From Heliopora coerulea (lineage: Eukaryota > Cnidaria > Anthozoa > Scleralcyonacea > Helioporidae): a stretch of DNA of 64,000 nt. How positions within the stretch are numbered: the stretch's first letter is position 1; the number at the start of each line of letters is the position of its first letter. The notes beneath the pieces were generated by a model that was not told where the DNA came from, searched no databases, and worked only from the letters and a program-made list of their open reading frames with translations. Location of the stretch: positions 37,370 through 101,369 of the forward strand of contig JASJOG010000586.1 of NCBI GenBank assembly GCA_030142905.1, written 5' to 3'. Shown here piece by piece: positions 10,766 through 19,657 of this stretch. Made by a program: the position numbers and the translations under genes.

Positions 10766-11575
10766 ATGTTTCAGTCTACTTTTGATTACATTGAAACAAA
10801 ATTCAGTTTTACACAATTTTAAAAAGACTTTTACAAATTTTGATTCTGTGGATTTTCTCAAGTTGAAGTATAAAGGTAATTTGTTTGTTGATAAATGATT
10901 GTAAACTAAATTGGTCATGGTGTGAATGGTTACAATAGATGGTTTGTCCTTGAATCCAGCTATGTATTTGAAATCATCATCGAATATTATATTTGTGAAT
11001 AAGTAATGTGTTTTGAAACCTTCTATCATCATGAATTGAATATTAACAAATTTTTCAAGTTCTTGATTGACCAAAACAGCGTTCATTTTGTGCGATGATT
11101 TGAAAGAGTAAAAATGGAAAGGAATTTCTAAGGATTTAATTATATTGTTCTTGATTAGTTGAATGAAATTCGTCCTCATTGCATGGAATTCTTCAAAATG
11201 TAATATGGATAGTTTTGAGATAATGTTGAATGGCTGACAGCAATAACGTTTGTTGTTGTTGTTCAATATTTTCTGATTCCATTTTTCTTCTTCTGTTCTG
11301 ATGTTTTGGATTTTTCTCACGGTGCTTGGAATTGGCACGTATTCATATTCATGGCTGGTGGATGTGCTGGGATTGTTTGATATTCCAAATGTGGATGGAG
11401 CATCATTGACGGGATCATTGTTGGTGGGTATGACGGGTAAGGATGATGGGGTATCACTTGGCAAGGAAGGAAATTCGAATGTTCCGGATTCGAAATTGTT
11501 GACGAGTTGTTGCAACCATCTGGAGTTTCTGTCCAATTCTTCGTCATCAAGAACGTTAAAATTGTGCTTTTCCAT
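10727..11575 (-). CDS. Hypothetical protein (282 aa), overlaps upstream gene
   Basis: Residues 1-30 are charged (LDDEELDRNSRWLQQLVNNF). A Pro/Ser/Thr/Asn-rich linker (about 35-95) follows. The C-terminal two-thirds look globular, with FKYIAGFKDKPSIVTIHTMT and FVKVFLKLCKTEFCFNVIKS. No family is recognised. The first 259 bases overlap the end of the 315-codon frame in the -1 frame. It may be an independent overlapping gene, or the second half of one protein made by -1 frameshifting or splicing. No canonical X-XXY-YYZ slippery heptamer is obvious near the junction. Confidence 0.55.
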   Translation of the reverse strand: MEKHNFNVLDDEELDRNSRWLQQLVNNFESGTFEFPSLPSDTPSSLPVIPTNNDPVNDAPSTFGISNNPSTSTSHEYEYVPIPSTVRKIQNIRTEEEKWNQKILNNNNKRYCCQPFNIISKLSILHFEEFHAMRTNFIQLIKNNIIKSLEIPFHFYSFKSSHKMNAVLVNQELEKFVNIQFMMIEGFKTHYLFTNIIFDDDFKYIAGFKDKPSIVTIHTMTNLVYNHLSTNKLPLYFNLRKSTESKFVKVFLKLCKTEFCFNVIKSRLKHLIKHNCNTYSMC

Positions 11576-12264
11576 ATTTCTTTCTTTTCTTCTTCGGGAG
11601 TTCTTTGTCTTTCGTCTTCACAATATAAGGTCAAGTGACTGTTGAAGTGTCCTATTATAGTTTTGGGATGTGATGAGAAGGAATTGTCGATTGTGTTGGT
11701 GTAGAAAGTACTTATAGTGTCACTGTTGTCACATAATGTGATGGATGTCATTTTTTTGATTAATATATTTTGTAATTGTAAGTCGTTGGTTTGTTCAAGC
11801 ATGTATAACAAACAAGGAATTAAGAGTGTGATTGACATATGTGTGTTCAAGTCAAATAGATTGTTGCAGTCGTAATTGTATTTTAAGTTGTTCTCGTAGT
11901 ATGATAAAAGTAAAAGTATTGCGATCGGTAGTTTTGCACTTCCAAGGATTGTTAATGATTTCGTTTGCACTGATTTTTTTATTCCGATGACTGGAAACCA
12001 TTTTGTTTTTGTCGATTTTGCATTGCACATGAATGTGATGAATTCGCCCAAGACGGTTGTTAGATAACGTGTTCCAACACCACCAAATAAGTATATGTAA
12101 ACTTCTTTGTCATTGGGGTTTTCCAACGGTAGTAAAGATCTGTTTCTTTTATTGCTTGACGTTTGAAGAAATAAACTGAAATCTTTGTATCTTTCATTAT
12201 CCAAAATCGTTGTCAAATTTTCACTGTCGAGAAATTTGTGAAGTCTGCAACAAACACGAGACAT
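11317..12264 (-). CDS. Hypothetical protein (315 aa)
   Basis: No family recognised. The N-terminal ~220 residues look globular, with hydrophobic segments VYIYLFGGVGTRYLTTVLGE and KLPIAILLLLSYYENNL. The last ~85 residues are Pro/His/Met-rich (PYPSYPPTMIPSMMLHPHLEY) and coincide exactly with the overlapping gene in the next frame, so that tail may be coincidental translation and the protein may really continue in the other frame. The gene is divergent from the secreted-protein gene at 12399; a 134-bp AT-rich gap separates them. Confidence 0.6.
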   Translation of the reverse strand: MSRVCCRLHKFLDSENLTTILDNERYKDFSLFLQTSSNKRNRSLLPLENPNDKEVYIYLFGGVGTRYLTTVLGEFITFMCNAKSTKTKWFPVIGIKKSVQTKSLTILGSAKLPIAILLLLSYYENNLKYNYDCNNLFDLNTHMSITLLIPCLLYMLEQTNDLQLQNILIKKMTSITLCDNSDTISTFYTNTIDNSFSSHPKTIIGHFNSHLTLYCEDERQRTPEEEKKEIWKSTILTFLMTKNWTETPDGCNNSSTISNPEHSNFLPCQVIPHHPYPSYPPTMIPSMMLHPHLEYQTIPAHPPAMNMNTCQFQAP

Positions 12265-12358
12265 TTTTGATTGATGGTGGTGATTATGGGATGTTATTTA
12301 TCGGATTTTGAATGATTGAACATTAGAATTTTAAATGAAAATGTTAATTGTTTTATGT

Positions 12359-12364
12359 TATAAA
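12359..12364 (+). promoter_or_regulatory. TATA box candidate
   Basis: TATAAA lies about 40 bp before the ATG of the secreted Cys-rich protein gene, in the divergent intergenic gap. The position suits a Pol II core promoter. Confidence 0.5.
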
Positions 12365-12398
12365 TGGGAAAAGAAAGTTTGAAGATTAATATCGCAAA

Positions 12399-12800
12399 AT
12401 GAAGTTCTTTATTTTGATGGTTGTTTTTCCATTTTGTTTTGCAGAAAATGATTTGAAGAGGGATAAGGAAGGGGCAATGGAACTTTACGTGAATGGAAGA
12501 TGTGGAGGATGGGGGACAGAAATCAAGAATTTGGAAGAATACGATGCTGTGAAAGAAAATTGTTATTTGACTTTCAGATCAGATGTTTTGTGTTGCATTG
12601 ATAAACCCTATTGCCCTGAAGATTTGTATCCTGAAACACCGGTTTTTCCAAATTTGTTGTATCGCATCGAGAATATTGAGTTGGGGTGTGTGGAGGAAGA
12701 GAAATTACGATATGATTGGTGTGAGAACAGAGTGATTGCGATGAAACCGTCCACGGAGTTTCGAGATGGCGAAAAAAAAACACCGACTACGTCTCCATGA
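12399..12800 (+). CDS. Secreted Cys-rich protein (133 aa)
   Basis: It opens with a classical signal peptide (MKFFILMVVFPFCFA, likely cleaved near residue 15-16). The mature chain has eight Cys in the motifs GRCGG, ENCY, VLCC, PYCPE, LGC and DWC, consistent with several disulphides. It ends TTSP without a membrane anchor. No family is recognised. It could be a secreted modulator or virion surface component. The last 35 bases overlap the membrane microprotein gene at 12766, so the two may be expressed from one transcript. Confidence 0.65.
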   Translation: MKFFILMVVFPFCFAENDLKRDKEGAMELYVNGRCGGWGTEIKNLEEYDAVKENCYLTFRSDVLCCIDKPYCPEDLYPETPVFPNLLYRIENIELGCVEEEKLRYDWCENRVIAMKPSTEFRDGEKKTPTTSP

Positions 12801-12930
12801 GAAAAGAAGAAAAAACACTGACTTGATTTTGATTTTGTTTGTGATTTTTGCTTTTGCATTTGCTTTTGTGGTTGTTACCATAGCTGTTTGTCACACGAAA
12901 ATGATATATGATATTCGTGTGCGTGTGTGA
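12766..12930 (+). CDS. Single-span membrane microprotein (54 aa)
   Basis: ATGGCGAAAAAAAAACACCG starts a 54-codon frame, one frame away from the secreted-protein gene. The N-terminus is strongly basic (MAKKKHRLRLHEKRRKN). One hydrophobic span follows (LILILFVIFAFAFAFVVV, about residues 20-40), then a short tail with one Cys. The positive-inside rule predicts an inward N-terminus. The start sits inside the 3' end of the secreted gene, and a 9-A run lies at the overlap, so slippage could also fuse the secreted protein to this membrane span. Confidence 0.55.
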   Translation: MAKKKHRLRLHEKRRKNTDLILILFVIFAFAFAFVVVTIAVCHTKMIYDIRVRV

Positions 12931-13001
12931 ATTATGATGATGATGATTGTGATTTAGTTGTGGAGAAAAAGAAACAATGAAACGATAATTAAAAGTCAAT
13001 T

Positions 13002-13517
13002 TTATTTCCAATATTGTGGTCCATAAAAATAATATATTTCTTCACCGGGTTTGATATCTTTGATGGCGTAAGCTTTGGGGCGGTATTTTCGTCTGCCTAC
13101 GTTTTTTATATCCATGTTGGTTTTGGATTTTGACATTATATCGTTGGCGTATCTAGGAGCGGCGTCTGTGCTGAAATTTGCATTTATGCATCTTGCATTT
13201 TTTCGTCCACTTTCACAAATGGCATACGGTGCCAAATTGGTCTTGGGATAATATTTGTCCAAATATTTATTTTTGATTCGCCTTCCCGTGTAATATCCTA
13301 GACTTTGTGATTTATTAATTTTTTTACGTCCTGCAAATAATCCCAATCCTGCTTTTGGAATTGATGATTTCTTTATTCTTAAATTGTCATTTTTTAATAA
13401 ATGAATCCAACATTGATGGGTTCGCTTGGTCTTTTTTTTACATCTAATTTTTTTCAATGTCATGCTTTTGCATCTTGTGGATTTTGTGATCGGTGTTTGG
13501 ATTCTTTTTCTCGCCAT
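13002..13517 (-). CDS. SET-domain protein (putative lysine methyltransferase, 171 aa)
   Basis: A compact virus-type SET domain fills most of the protein. Seen: GLGLFA (57-62, the SET-N glycine motif), LGYYTG (73-78), RYANDI (122-127) replacing the usual RFxNHS, Asn134, and IKPGEEIYYFYG (155-166) with the catalytic-Tyr region. There is no obvious pre-SET domain. The N-terminal ~35 residues are highly basic and Cys-containing (KIRCKKKTKR), suiting DNA or nucleolar binding. The family transfers methyl groups from S-adenosylmethionine to lysines. Inference: it could modify host histones or viral core proteins. It is followed by a small unknown gene and lies just upstream of and divergent from PolB. 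Confidence 0.85.
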   Translation of the reverse strand: MARKRIQTPITKSTRCKSMTLKKIRCKKKTKRTHQCWIHLLKNDNLRIKKSSIPKAGLGLFAGRKKINKSQSLGYYTGRRIKNKYLDKYYPKTNLAPYAICESGRKNARCINANFSTDAAPRYANDIMSKSKTNMDIKNVGRRKYRPKAYAIKDIKPGEEIYYFYGPQYWK

Positions 13518-13534
13518 CTGAAATTGAAAAACTT

Positions 13535-13852
13535 TTAAACGTAAACTTTTATTCCTTCATATATTTCTTTGTTGTTCTTTATAAATGTTAATATGGAATT
13601 TAATTTGGCTATGATGCTTCCATTCAAATTAGGGATTTGAATTTTAAATGCGTTCATTCTATTTTCTAAAGTGTCAATGTCATATTGTGCCACACTAATG
13701 GGGTCTCCTTCTTTGTTGACAAAGTCCATCATGGCTTCTGGGAATATTTGATTGACAAAAGACACGTGATCATCATCATCGTTAAAAGTGGCTCCCACTT
13801 TGTAACCGTTTCGGGTTTTGACGAATATCTCCACGATTCCATTGATGGGCAT
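13535..13852 (-). CDS. Hypothetical protein (105 aa)
   Basis: No family recognised. The N-terminal half looks beta-rich (GIVEIFVKTRNGYKVGATF); the C-terminal half is helical (RMNAFKIQIPNLNGSIIAKL). It is the first gene of a - strand pair with the SET gene 17 bp downstream, and is divergent from PolB across a 259-bp gap that probably holds both promoters. Confidence 0.6.
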   Translation of the reverse strand: MPINGIVEIFVKTRNGYKVGATFNDDDDHVSFVNQIFPEAMMDFVNKEGDPISVAQYDIDTLENRMNAFKIQIPNLNGSIIAKLNSILTFIKNNKEIYEGIKVYV

Positions 13853-14111
13853 GGTTATCTGTCAACATAATAAATTTAGTTGTTGGTGTAATGTCGTTGT
13901 GAAGTAAGTGAGATGGTTTTTGTTTCATTTCATAAGTCGCATGCAAGTGAAAAATGATTTTTGTTTTTAGTCATCACACTTTGGATTCCACAGACGGGAC
14001 CACAGAATTTGAAGAAGAAGAAAGAACTAGAGATTGTGTGTGTGGATGTGCTTCTCCGATTCCTAAGTGTTGTCAACGATTATTTGCTTCGATTTGTAAT
14101 TTGTTTAAAAG
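13853..14111. promoter_or_regulatory. Probable bidirectional promoter gap
   Basis: A 259-bp non-coding gap separates the SET/105-aa pair (-) from PolB (+). It holds AT-rich sequence and a polypyrimidine-TTTTTAG acceptor-like motif near 13956-13968, which would allow a spliced 5' leader for PolB. No clear TATA box is seen. Confidence 0.35.
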
Positions 14112-17100
14112 ATGTCGAGGAGATTAACGGAAAGGAATCAAATAACGTTCAATGAAGACGAATTGAGAAGAATTGTAAGTGACTTGCCTAATGTAAATCA
14201 TGATCAATCCACTGTCTCTGACGAGAATGTTGTTCATGCTGGAACCGAGATTTATTCGCGTTTGGGTATTGTTTCCGAAATATTTCGATTTAATTTTGAT
14301 GTTGAAGAAATGATGGGTCGTTATAGTGACGAATTGCCTGGAAGTATCGTGTTTAGAGTGGTTGTGAATAGAATGATTTCGCATTTGTTGGCTGTTGCTG
14401 TGGGAACTTTGACACGTGAAGATATGTTGTTTCGATTGTTCTTTGACGCGTTTCCAGAACGAGAATATACAACACCTACAGTGACGCAAGAAGACTTGAC
14501 TGTCGATCGATTGGTGAAAAAATTAAATGAACACTTGCAAAGCAATGACACGATTCGAGGTGAAGGCGTTTGGAGAGGAAACATGATTGTTTCAAGAGTG
14601 GTGATTGATAGGAGAAGAAGGCGGCAAAGAATGAGAAGGGTTGATGATGATGTGATTTTGGAAGGTCGAGGAAAATTTGAAAAATACAAACAAAAATTGG
14701 GATTGATTGAAATTGATGTGGATGAACATTGTTTGGGTCATGCGGTTTTGTTGATGATGTCAATTCAAAATCAATCGGATTTATATAAAGCTTTTCTTGC
14801 CGGATTCGATAGGTATCTTGAAATGGTTGTGAAAGATCAGCTTGAAGAAATCGAAAATTCATGTTTGATTGAATCGGACGTGGATGATGTTAAAAGATAT
14901 AGCATGAAGAAATTGAGTTCAAAATACTTGGTTGACAAACAATTTAACCTGTCTGTTTATAGGAAACAAAATGATGATGCTGTTTATGTTTATGGACAAA
15001 ACAATCCTGATTTTCAAAAAAATATCATTTTGTATCACAATAATAACCATTTTGATCTGATCGATAATTTGGGTTTATTTCTTTATGGGAGAAAAGTCAA
15101 TTTTTGTCAATGTTGTTCCACTCGGATAAGAGATCCGAACAATCATATATGTTATCAAAAATTTTCTTGTTATAAATGCAAGGAAAATCATTTGAAAAAT
15201 CCCAATGTTTTGAATCATGTGATGTGTTCCTTATGCAATGTTTCATTCGATTCTGAATTTTGTTTGAGAGGACATTTTGAAAAAAAGATTGATATAGGGA
15301 CAAGGAATTTCGAGGGAAAACGAAAAATGTCACCTTGCGAGATTTTCAAATATTGTGAAAAGTGTTGTTCTTATGTTAGAAGATTTCATTATTCAAATAA
15401 CAAGGGGAAGAAAAAATTTCATAATTGTGAATTAATTTATTGTAAAATTTGTGAAAAAAAAAGAAGAAAAAATCATTATTGTTTTCTCTCATTTAAAAAT
15501 AAAGATACTGCTTTTTACACAAAAAACCCTGATAAAAAAGTGGATATATATGTGTATGATTTTGAAACAGAAGCATCTCCAGATGAAATAGGTATTTTCA
15601 ACCCATATTATGTGTCAATTTTGAAGTTTTGCAATATATGCATGAATGATTTTGCAAGACAATTAGAATATAAATGTTGTGAAATTGACAACTGGCATTT
15701 TTTTGAAGGAAAGAATACTAGAGTTCTGTTCGGAGATTTCTTTCTGAAGATTGCAGAAGAGAAAATCAAATCTAGATGGTTTGCTCATAATGGATCCAGA
15801 TTCGATAGTTTATTTCTTCTTAGATATCTGGTTTGTGATAAGAATTTACTCCCCACAGTGATTATGAATGGATTGAAAGTTTTAAAAATCAATTTCAAAA
15901 ATGCTGATGTTTTGGATAGTATGTTGTTTTGCCCCTCATCTTTGAAAAACGTTGTCGAAATGTTGGATTTGGGTGAAAATGTCAAAAAAGGATTTTATCC
16001 ATATAATTTTACAGATTTAACATATGAAGGAGCTATTCCAGATAAAAATTTCTTTTCTGTTGACAAAATGAATGAAAAAGAATTATGTGAATTTAATGAT
16101 TGGTATGAAAAAAAAAAAGAAGAAAAATATATATTAAGAAACGAAGTTAAAGAATATTGCATGAACGATGTCTATATATTATCTAGATCTTTGATAAAAT
16201 TTCACGAAATAATTTTACAACACACGTCACTTGAAATGTTATTTGATTTTTCCATTATTACAATTTCTTCTCTTGCTTTGAAAATTTTCAAAAAAATGAT
16301 AAAATTGGATGACTTGTTAGGAGTGGAACCTGAATGTGGTTACAATTCTGGGAAGCGAATGAAACCACAAAGCAAGATTGGAATTCTATGGTTGAATGAT
16401 GTTTTGGAAAAAGTGAATGATACAACAAAATTTAGATGGATATTTCATCCTTTGGGAGAAAAAAAAATAGGAAATTTTTATGTGGATGGGTATGATGAAT
16501 CAAACAATGTTGCTTATGAGTTTATGGGTTGTTATTTTCACGGGTGTTGTGATTGTTTCGAATCGAATGCATTTAATTATAAATGTCATAAAACGTTTGG
16601 GAAATTGAGATCAGAAACGTCATCTCGATTGAATTATTTGAAAAATTATTGCACAGATATTGTGATTATGAAAGAATGTGAATATTTGAAAAAAGGAAAG
16701 AGAGAAATTAACATTAGATGTCCTTTGAAAATTAGAGATAGTTTGTATGGTGGCAGAACTTCCCCGACAACGTTATTGAAAGATTGTTCAAATGGAGGGA
16801 GAATTTATTATGTTGATTTTGTTTCTTTATACCCGTCCATTCAATTTGAGAATTTCTTTCCTGTTGGCGATCCCACAATCATAATCGATTTCGATGACAT
16901 TTCGAAATTTATCGAGCACGAAATGAATGAAGAAGATAGAAAATGTGGTTTTGTGAAATGCAGTATTTTGCCTCCAAAAAATATTTTTTTCCCCGTTTTG
17001 CCCAAAAAAATTGATGACAAATTGTTATTTGTATTATGTCATGAATGTGGAAAATTGAAAAATCATAAGAAGAAATGCGAACATTCAGAAAAAGAAAGAA

Positions 17101-18080
17101 TGCTGCATGGGACGTGGTGTTTGCATGAAATATATGAAGCGATTCATCAAGGATATGTGATAAAAATGGCTAGTGAATTAATTTATTATGAAAAACAAAT
17201 GAAAATATTTAAAGAATTTGTCTCAAAATTTTTTGTGCTGAAAACGCAGTATTCGGGTGTTAAAAATGGCACCGATATTGAAAAAGAAGAATTATCACGT
17301 GAATTATTAATGAAATTTGGAATTTATGTTAAACCTAGCGATATTCCCAGTGATCGTAATGAAGCGATGAGATATGTTATGAAATTGATATTGAATTCAC
17401 TGTGGGGTAAATTATGTCAAAACCCTCATAAATCCAGTGTTCATTTTGTGGATAATGCGGAAGAGTTGGCTTCGTATATTTATGATGAAAAATTTGAAAG
17501 CGTTCACTTTGATATTATGGATTCACACAATGCAAGAGTGATTTGCAATTTGAAAGAAGATTATGATTATAATAATGCCAAAATTTGTGTTTCTGTTGGA
17601 AGTTATATCACATGTTATTCAAGATTGAAATTGTTGAAAGAGTTGATGAAATTACCACCAAAAAGCGTCTTGTATTATGACACTGATTCGATCATATATT
17701 TTTCTCAATTTTACGATGAATTGATTGACGTGAGTGATAAATTGGGAGAAATGAATTCGGAATTGAAAGATGATGAATACATCACATCATTTGTGTCAAC
17801 AGGACCCAAAAGTTATTCGTATATTACAAACAAAAATAGAGAAGTGATTCATGTAAAAGGATTTAAACTGATCAAATCTCGAACTCAGAGTTCCATAAAT
17901 GCGGATATGTTATACGAAATCGTGGAAAACAATGATATAATTCACAAAATTGAAAATCAAAGATTTAAAATAAATAAAAATTTGCATATTTTAAAAACGG
18001 ATGAAGTTAAATTGTTTAAATTCACTTTTGACAAAAGACGGGTTTTGTCTGATTTGACCACTGTTCCATGGGGATTTTAA
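14112..18080 (+). CDS. polB: Protein-primed family B DNA polymerase (1322 aa)
   Basis: This is the element's replicative polymerase. Exonuclease motifs: YDFETE (Asp483/Glu485), FAHNGSRFD (557-565) and YCMND (682-686). Polymerase motif A is DFVSLYPS (902-909), motif B NSLWGK (1095-1100), motif C YYDTDS with Asp1190/Asp1192. All catalytic acids are present. The N-terminal ~330 residues (with RRRRRQRMRR near 168-177) may carry the terminal-protein function, by family analogy. Residues ~330-460 hold many CxxC/H pairs suggesting zinc fingers. EFMGCYFHGC (803-812) matches the endonuclease-like motif often seen in Polinton polymerases. The length suits the family. The ATPase starts 44 bp downstream. 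Confidence 0.96.
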   Translation: MSRRLTERNQITFNEDELRRIVSDLPNVNHDQSTVSDENVVHAGTEIYSRLGIVSEIFRFNFDVEEMMGRYSDELPGSIVFRVVVNRMISHLLAVAVGTLTREDMLFRLFFDAFPEREYTTPTVTQEDLTVDRLVKKLNEHLQSNDTIRGEGVWRGNMIVSRVVIDRRRRRQRMRRVDDDVILEGRGKFEKYKQKLGLIEIDVDEHCLGHAVLLMMSIQNQSDLYKAFLAGFDRYLEMVVKDQLEEIENSCLIESDVDDVKRYSMKKLSSKYLVDKQFNLSVYRKQNDDAVYVYGQNNPDFQKNIILYHNNNHFDLIDNLGLFLYGRKVNFCQCCSTRIRDPNNHICYQKFSCYKCKENHLKNPNVLNHVMCSLCNVSFDSEFCLRGHFEKKIDIGTRNFEGKRKMSPCEIFKYCEKCCSYVRRFHYSNNKGKKKFHNCELIYCKICEKKRRKNHYCFLSFKNKDTAFYTKNPDKKVDIYVYDFETEASPDEIGIFNPYYVSILKFCNICMNDFARQLEYKCCEIDNWHFFEGKNTRVLFGDFFLKIAEEKIKSRWFAHNGSRFDSLFLLRYLVCDKNLLPTVIMNGLKVLKINFKNADVLDSMLFCPSSLKNVVEMLDLGENVKKGFYPYNFTDLTYEGAIPDKNFFSVDKMNEKELCEFNDWYEKKKEEKYILRNEVKEYCMNDVYILSRSLIKFHEIILQHTSLEMLFDFSIITISSLALKIFKKMIKLDDLLGVEPECGYNSGKRMKPQSKIGILWLNDVLEKVNDTTKFRWIFHPLGEKKIGNFYVDGYDESNNVAYEFMGCYFHGCCDCFESNAFNYKCHKTFGKLRSETSSRLNYLKNYCTDIVIMKECEYLKKGKREINIRCPLKIRDSLYGGRTSPTTLLKDCSNGGRIYYVDFVSLYPSIQFENFFPVGDPTIIIDFDDISKFIEHEMNEEDRKCGFVKCSILPPKNIFFPVLPKKIDDKLLFVLCHECGKLKNHKKKCEHSEKERMLHGTWCLHEIYEAIHQGYVIKMASELIYYEKQMKIFKEFVSKFFVLKTQYSGVKNGTDIEKEELSRELLMKFGIYVKPSDIPSDRNEAMRYVMKLILNSLWGKLCQNPHKSSVHFVDNAEELASYIYDEKFESVHFDIMDSHNARVICNLKEDYDYNNAKICVSVGSYITCYSRLKLLKELMKLPPKSVLYYDTDSIIYFSQFYDELIDVSDKLGEMNSELKDDEYITSFVSTGPKSYSYITNKNREVIHVKGFKLIKSRTQSSINADMLYEIVENNDIIHKIENQRFKINKNLHILKTDEVKLFKFTFDKRRVLSDLTTVPWGF

Positions 18081-18124
18081 AAGTATTTTTTGTTTTTTAG
18101 GATTTTTCAAAATCCAGTATATCC

Positions 18125-18850
18125 ATGAATTTTCCATTCTTCATGCTGATGATAGGACCCAGTCAATCCGGAAAAACAACTTGGCTGTTGAATTTTATCG
18201 AATTTTTTCCATCAATTAATCCGGGGCACACTTTGCAAAACGTATTATTTTTGCATATGGCGGAATTTGCAAATTTGGATAAAATAGACCCGAACAAGTT
18301 CAAAAATATCACTTTTCATTCTTTGAAAACATCAATGACTGAAAATGAAGAAATGATGGATGATGAGATTATCAAAACTATAAATGATTTCAAAAAAAAA
18401 GTGTCAAAAAATGACAATGAAAACGATTATCAACATAATTTGGTGATCATGGATGACATGATGATGGCCGTGGGTTCGAGAAGAAAAATGATGCATTATG
18501 TCGAAGAACTAGTGACCAGAAAATGTCACCATGAAAATATCAATTATGTTTTTGTGGTTCAAGATTTGATGTTTTCCAATTCCAAATTCAGACTACTATT
18601 CAGCAATGCGAATTATATTGTTTTGTTCCCAAACAAATCCGATAATAGAAATGTCAAACACATTTTGAGATCCAGGGGACTGAATTCGAAGGAAATCAAT
18701 GAAATACTAAAAGAAGCTTTTGAAGTTGGAGATAAAACTCATCCTTATTTACTGCTGGATAGCACTGTTGAATGTTTTGAGAACACTAGAATCAGACAAG
18801 GGATTTTTCCCAATGAAAATATGTACATATACAATAAAATAAACGAGTGA
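18125..18850 (+). CDS. A32/FtsK-like genome-packaging ATPase (241 aa)
   Basis: Walker A is GPSQSGKTT (11-19) at the end of a hydrophobic strand. Walker B is LVIMDDMM (106-113). The size and architecture match the short packaging ATPases of Mavericks, adintoviruses and virophages, which pump DNA into capsids. A downstream motif VFVVQDLM (142-149) may be the sensor strand. It follows PolB on the same strand and converges on the protease gene, with only 17 bp between. AATAAA near 18853-18859 is a likely polyadenylation signal. Confidence 0.93.
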   Translation: MNFPFFMLMIGPSQSGKTTWLLNFIEFFPSINPGHTLQNVLFLHMAEFANLDKIDPNKFKNITFHSLKTSMTENEEMMDDEIIKTINDFKKKVSKNDNENDYQHNLVIMDDMMMAVGSRRKMMHYVEELVTRKCHHENINYVFVVQDLMFSNSKFRLLFSNANYIVLFPNKSDNRNVKHILRSRGLNSKEINEILKEAFEVGDKTHPYLLLDSTVECFENTRIRQGIFPNENMYIYNKINE

Positions 18851-18867
18851 TAATAATAAAATGGTTT

Positions 18868-19587
18868 TTAATATCTTACGAGTCCATTGAAGTTACAACA
18901 ACACTGATTGTGCTTGATTGCTTTTTTTCTCTGCATTATCTTTACATGACATTTATATGATTCAAAGTGAACGTTCATATCGATGTCTTTGAAAAAAATG
19001 TTTTTGAAGAAACATGTCATGTTTCTATAATTGTTGGTGATCTGTCCATAAGTATTCAGAGGACTATCAATCCAGATGTTCAAATTGTGTTGGTTCATGC
19101 ATGCAAAATGAAGTGCAAACCATCCACAGTTTTCATAGCTGGCATACTGAATCCGAAATTTGATGGGAAAATCGATCGTCATGGAACATTTGCATACCTC
19201 GCATTTGTTTTTGACGTGATTTGAAAGATATCGGTGATAAGCATCAGTCAAATTGTTCACTATGTTTTCGCAAGTCTTTTCGCTGTTGACGCCCCAACTG
19301 TCGAATATTTTAACTGTTTTCTTCACACAATCCAAATCCGCATTTGGTTGTTGTTGTGTCACATGAACGGCAACCCAATGTTTCCCAGGCTTGTCGGATT
19401 CATCGGTATTCGAAATCCAATTGTATTCATCGGGATCGGTGGAATTGCAAAACACTTCTGGGATTTGATTTGCGGCTGACACTTCATAACTGAAAATGGA
19501 ACTTTCTTTGTTCTTTCGATCGATTAGAAAATCCAAAAATTCAGTGTCAAGAGCTTCGTGTCGAAAAACACTTTCGGGTATAATCAT
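18868..19587 (-). CDS. Adenain-like cysteine protease (239 aa)
   Basis: Ulp1/adenain-type maturation protease. The likely catalytic set is visible: His70 (GKHWVAVHV), Asp96 (IFDSWG), Gln147 (RIQYAS) and Cys154 (YENCGWFALHF). The spacing suits the family. Adenain cuts capsid and core precursors at [MIL]xGx-G or similar sites; the QRGxG motifs in the three small basic proteins are the natural candidates here. A TATA box lies 36-43 bp upstream of the ATG. The C-terminus has a Cys cluster (NQCCCNFNG) that might coordinate a metal or form disulphides. Confidence 0.94.
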   Translation of the reverse strand: MIIPESVFRHEALDTEFLDFLIDRKNKESSIFSYEVSAANQIPEVFCNSTDPDEYNWISNTDESDKPGKHWVAVHVTQQQPNADLDCVKKTVKIFDSWGVNSEKTCENIVNNLTDAYHRYLSNHVKNKCEVCKCSMTIDFPIKFRIQYASYENCGWFALHFACMNQHNLNIWIDSPLNTYGQITNNYRNMTCFFKNIFFKDIDMNVHFESYKCHVKIMQRKKAIKHNQCCCNFNGLVRY

Positions 19588-19622
19588 TTTGAATGTATGT
19601 TGCTTATGAAATGAGAAATCGG

Positions 19623-19630
19623 CTTTTATA
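19623..19630 (-). promoter_or_regulatory. TATA box of the protease gene
   Basis: TATAAAAG on the - strand, 36-43 bp upstream of the protease ATG and inside the gap to the next upstream gene. It suggests separate transcription of the protease from the capsid block. Confidence 0.6.
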
Positions 19631-19657
19631 GTTTCACGTTATTATTTACATGAGTGT

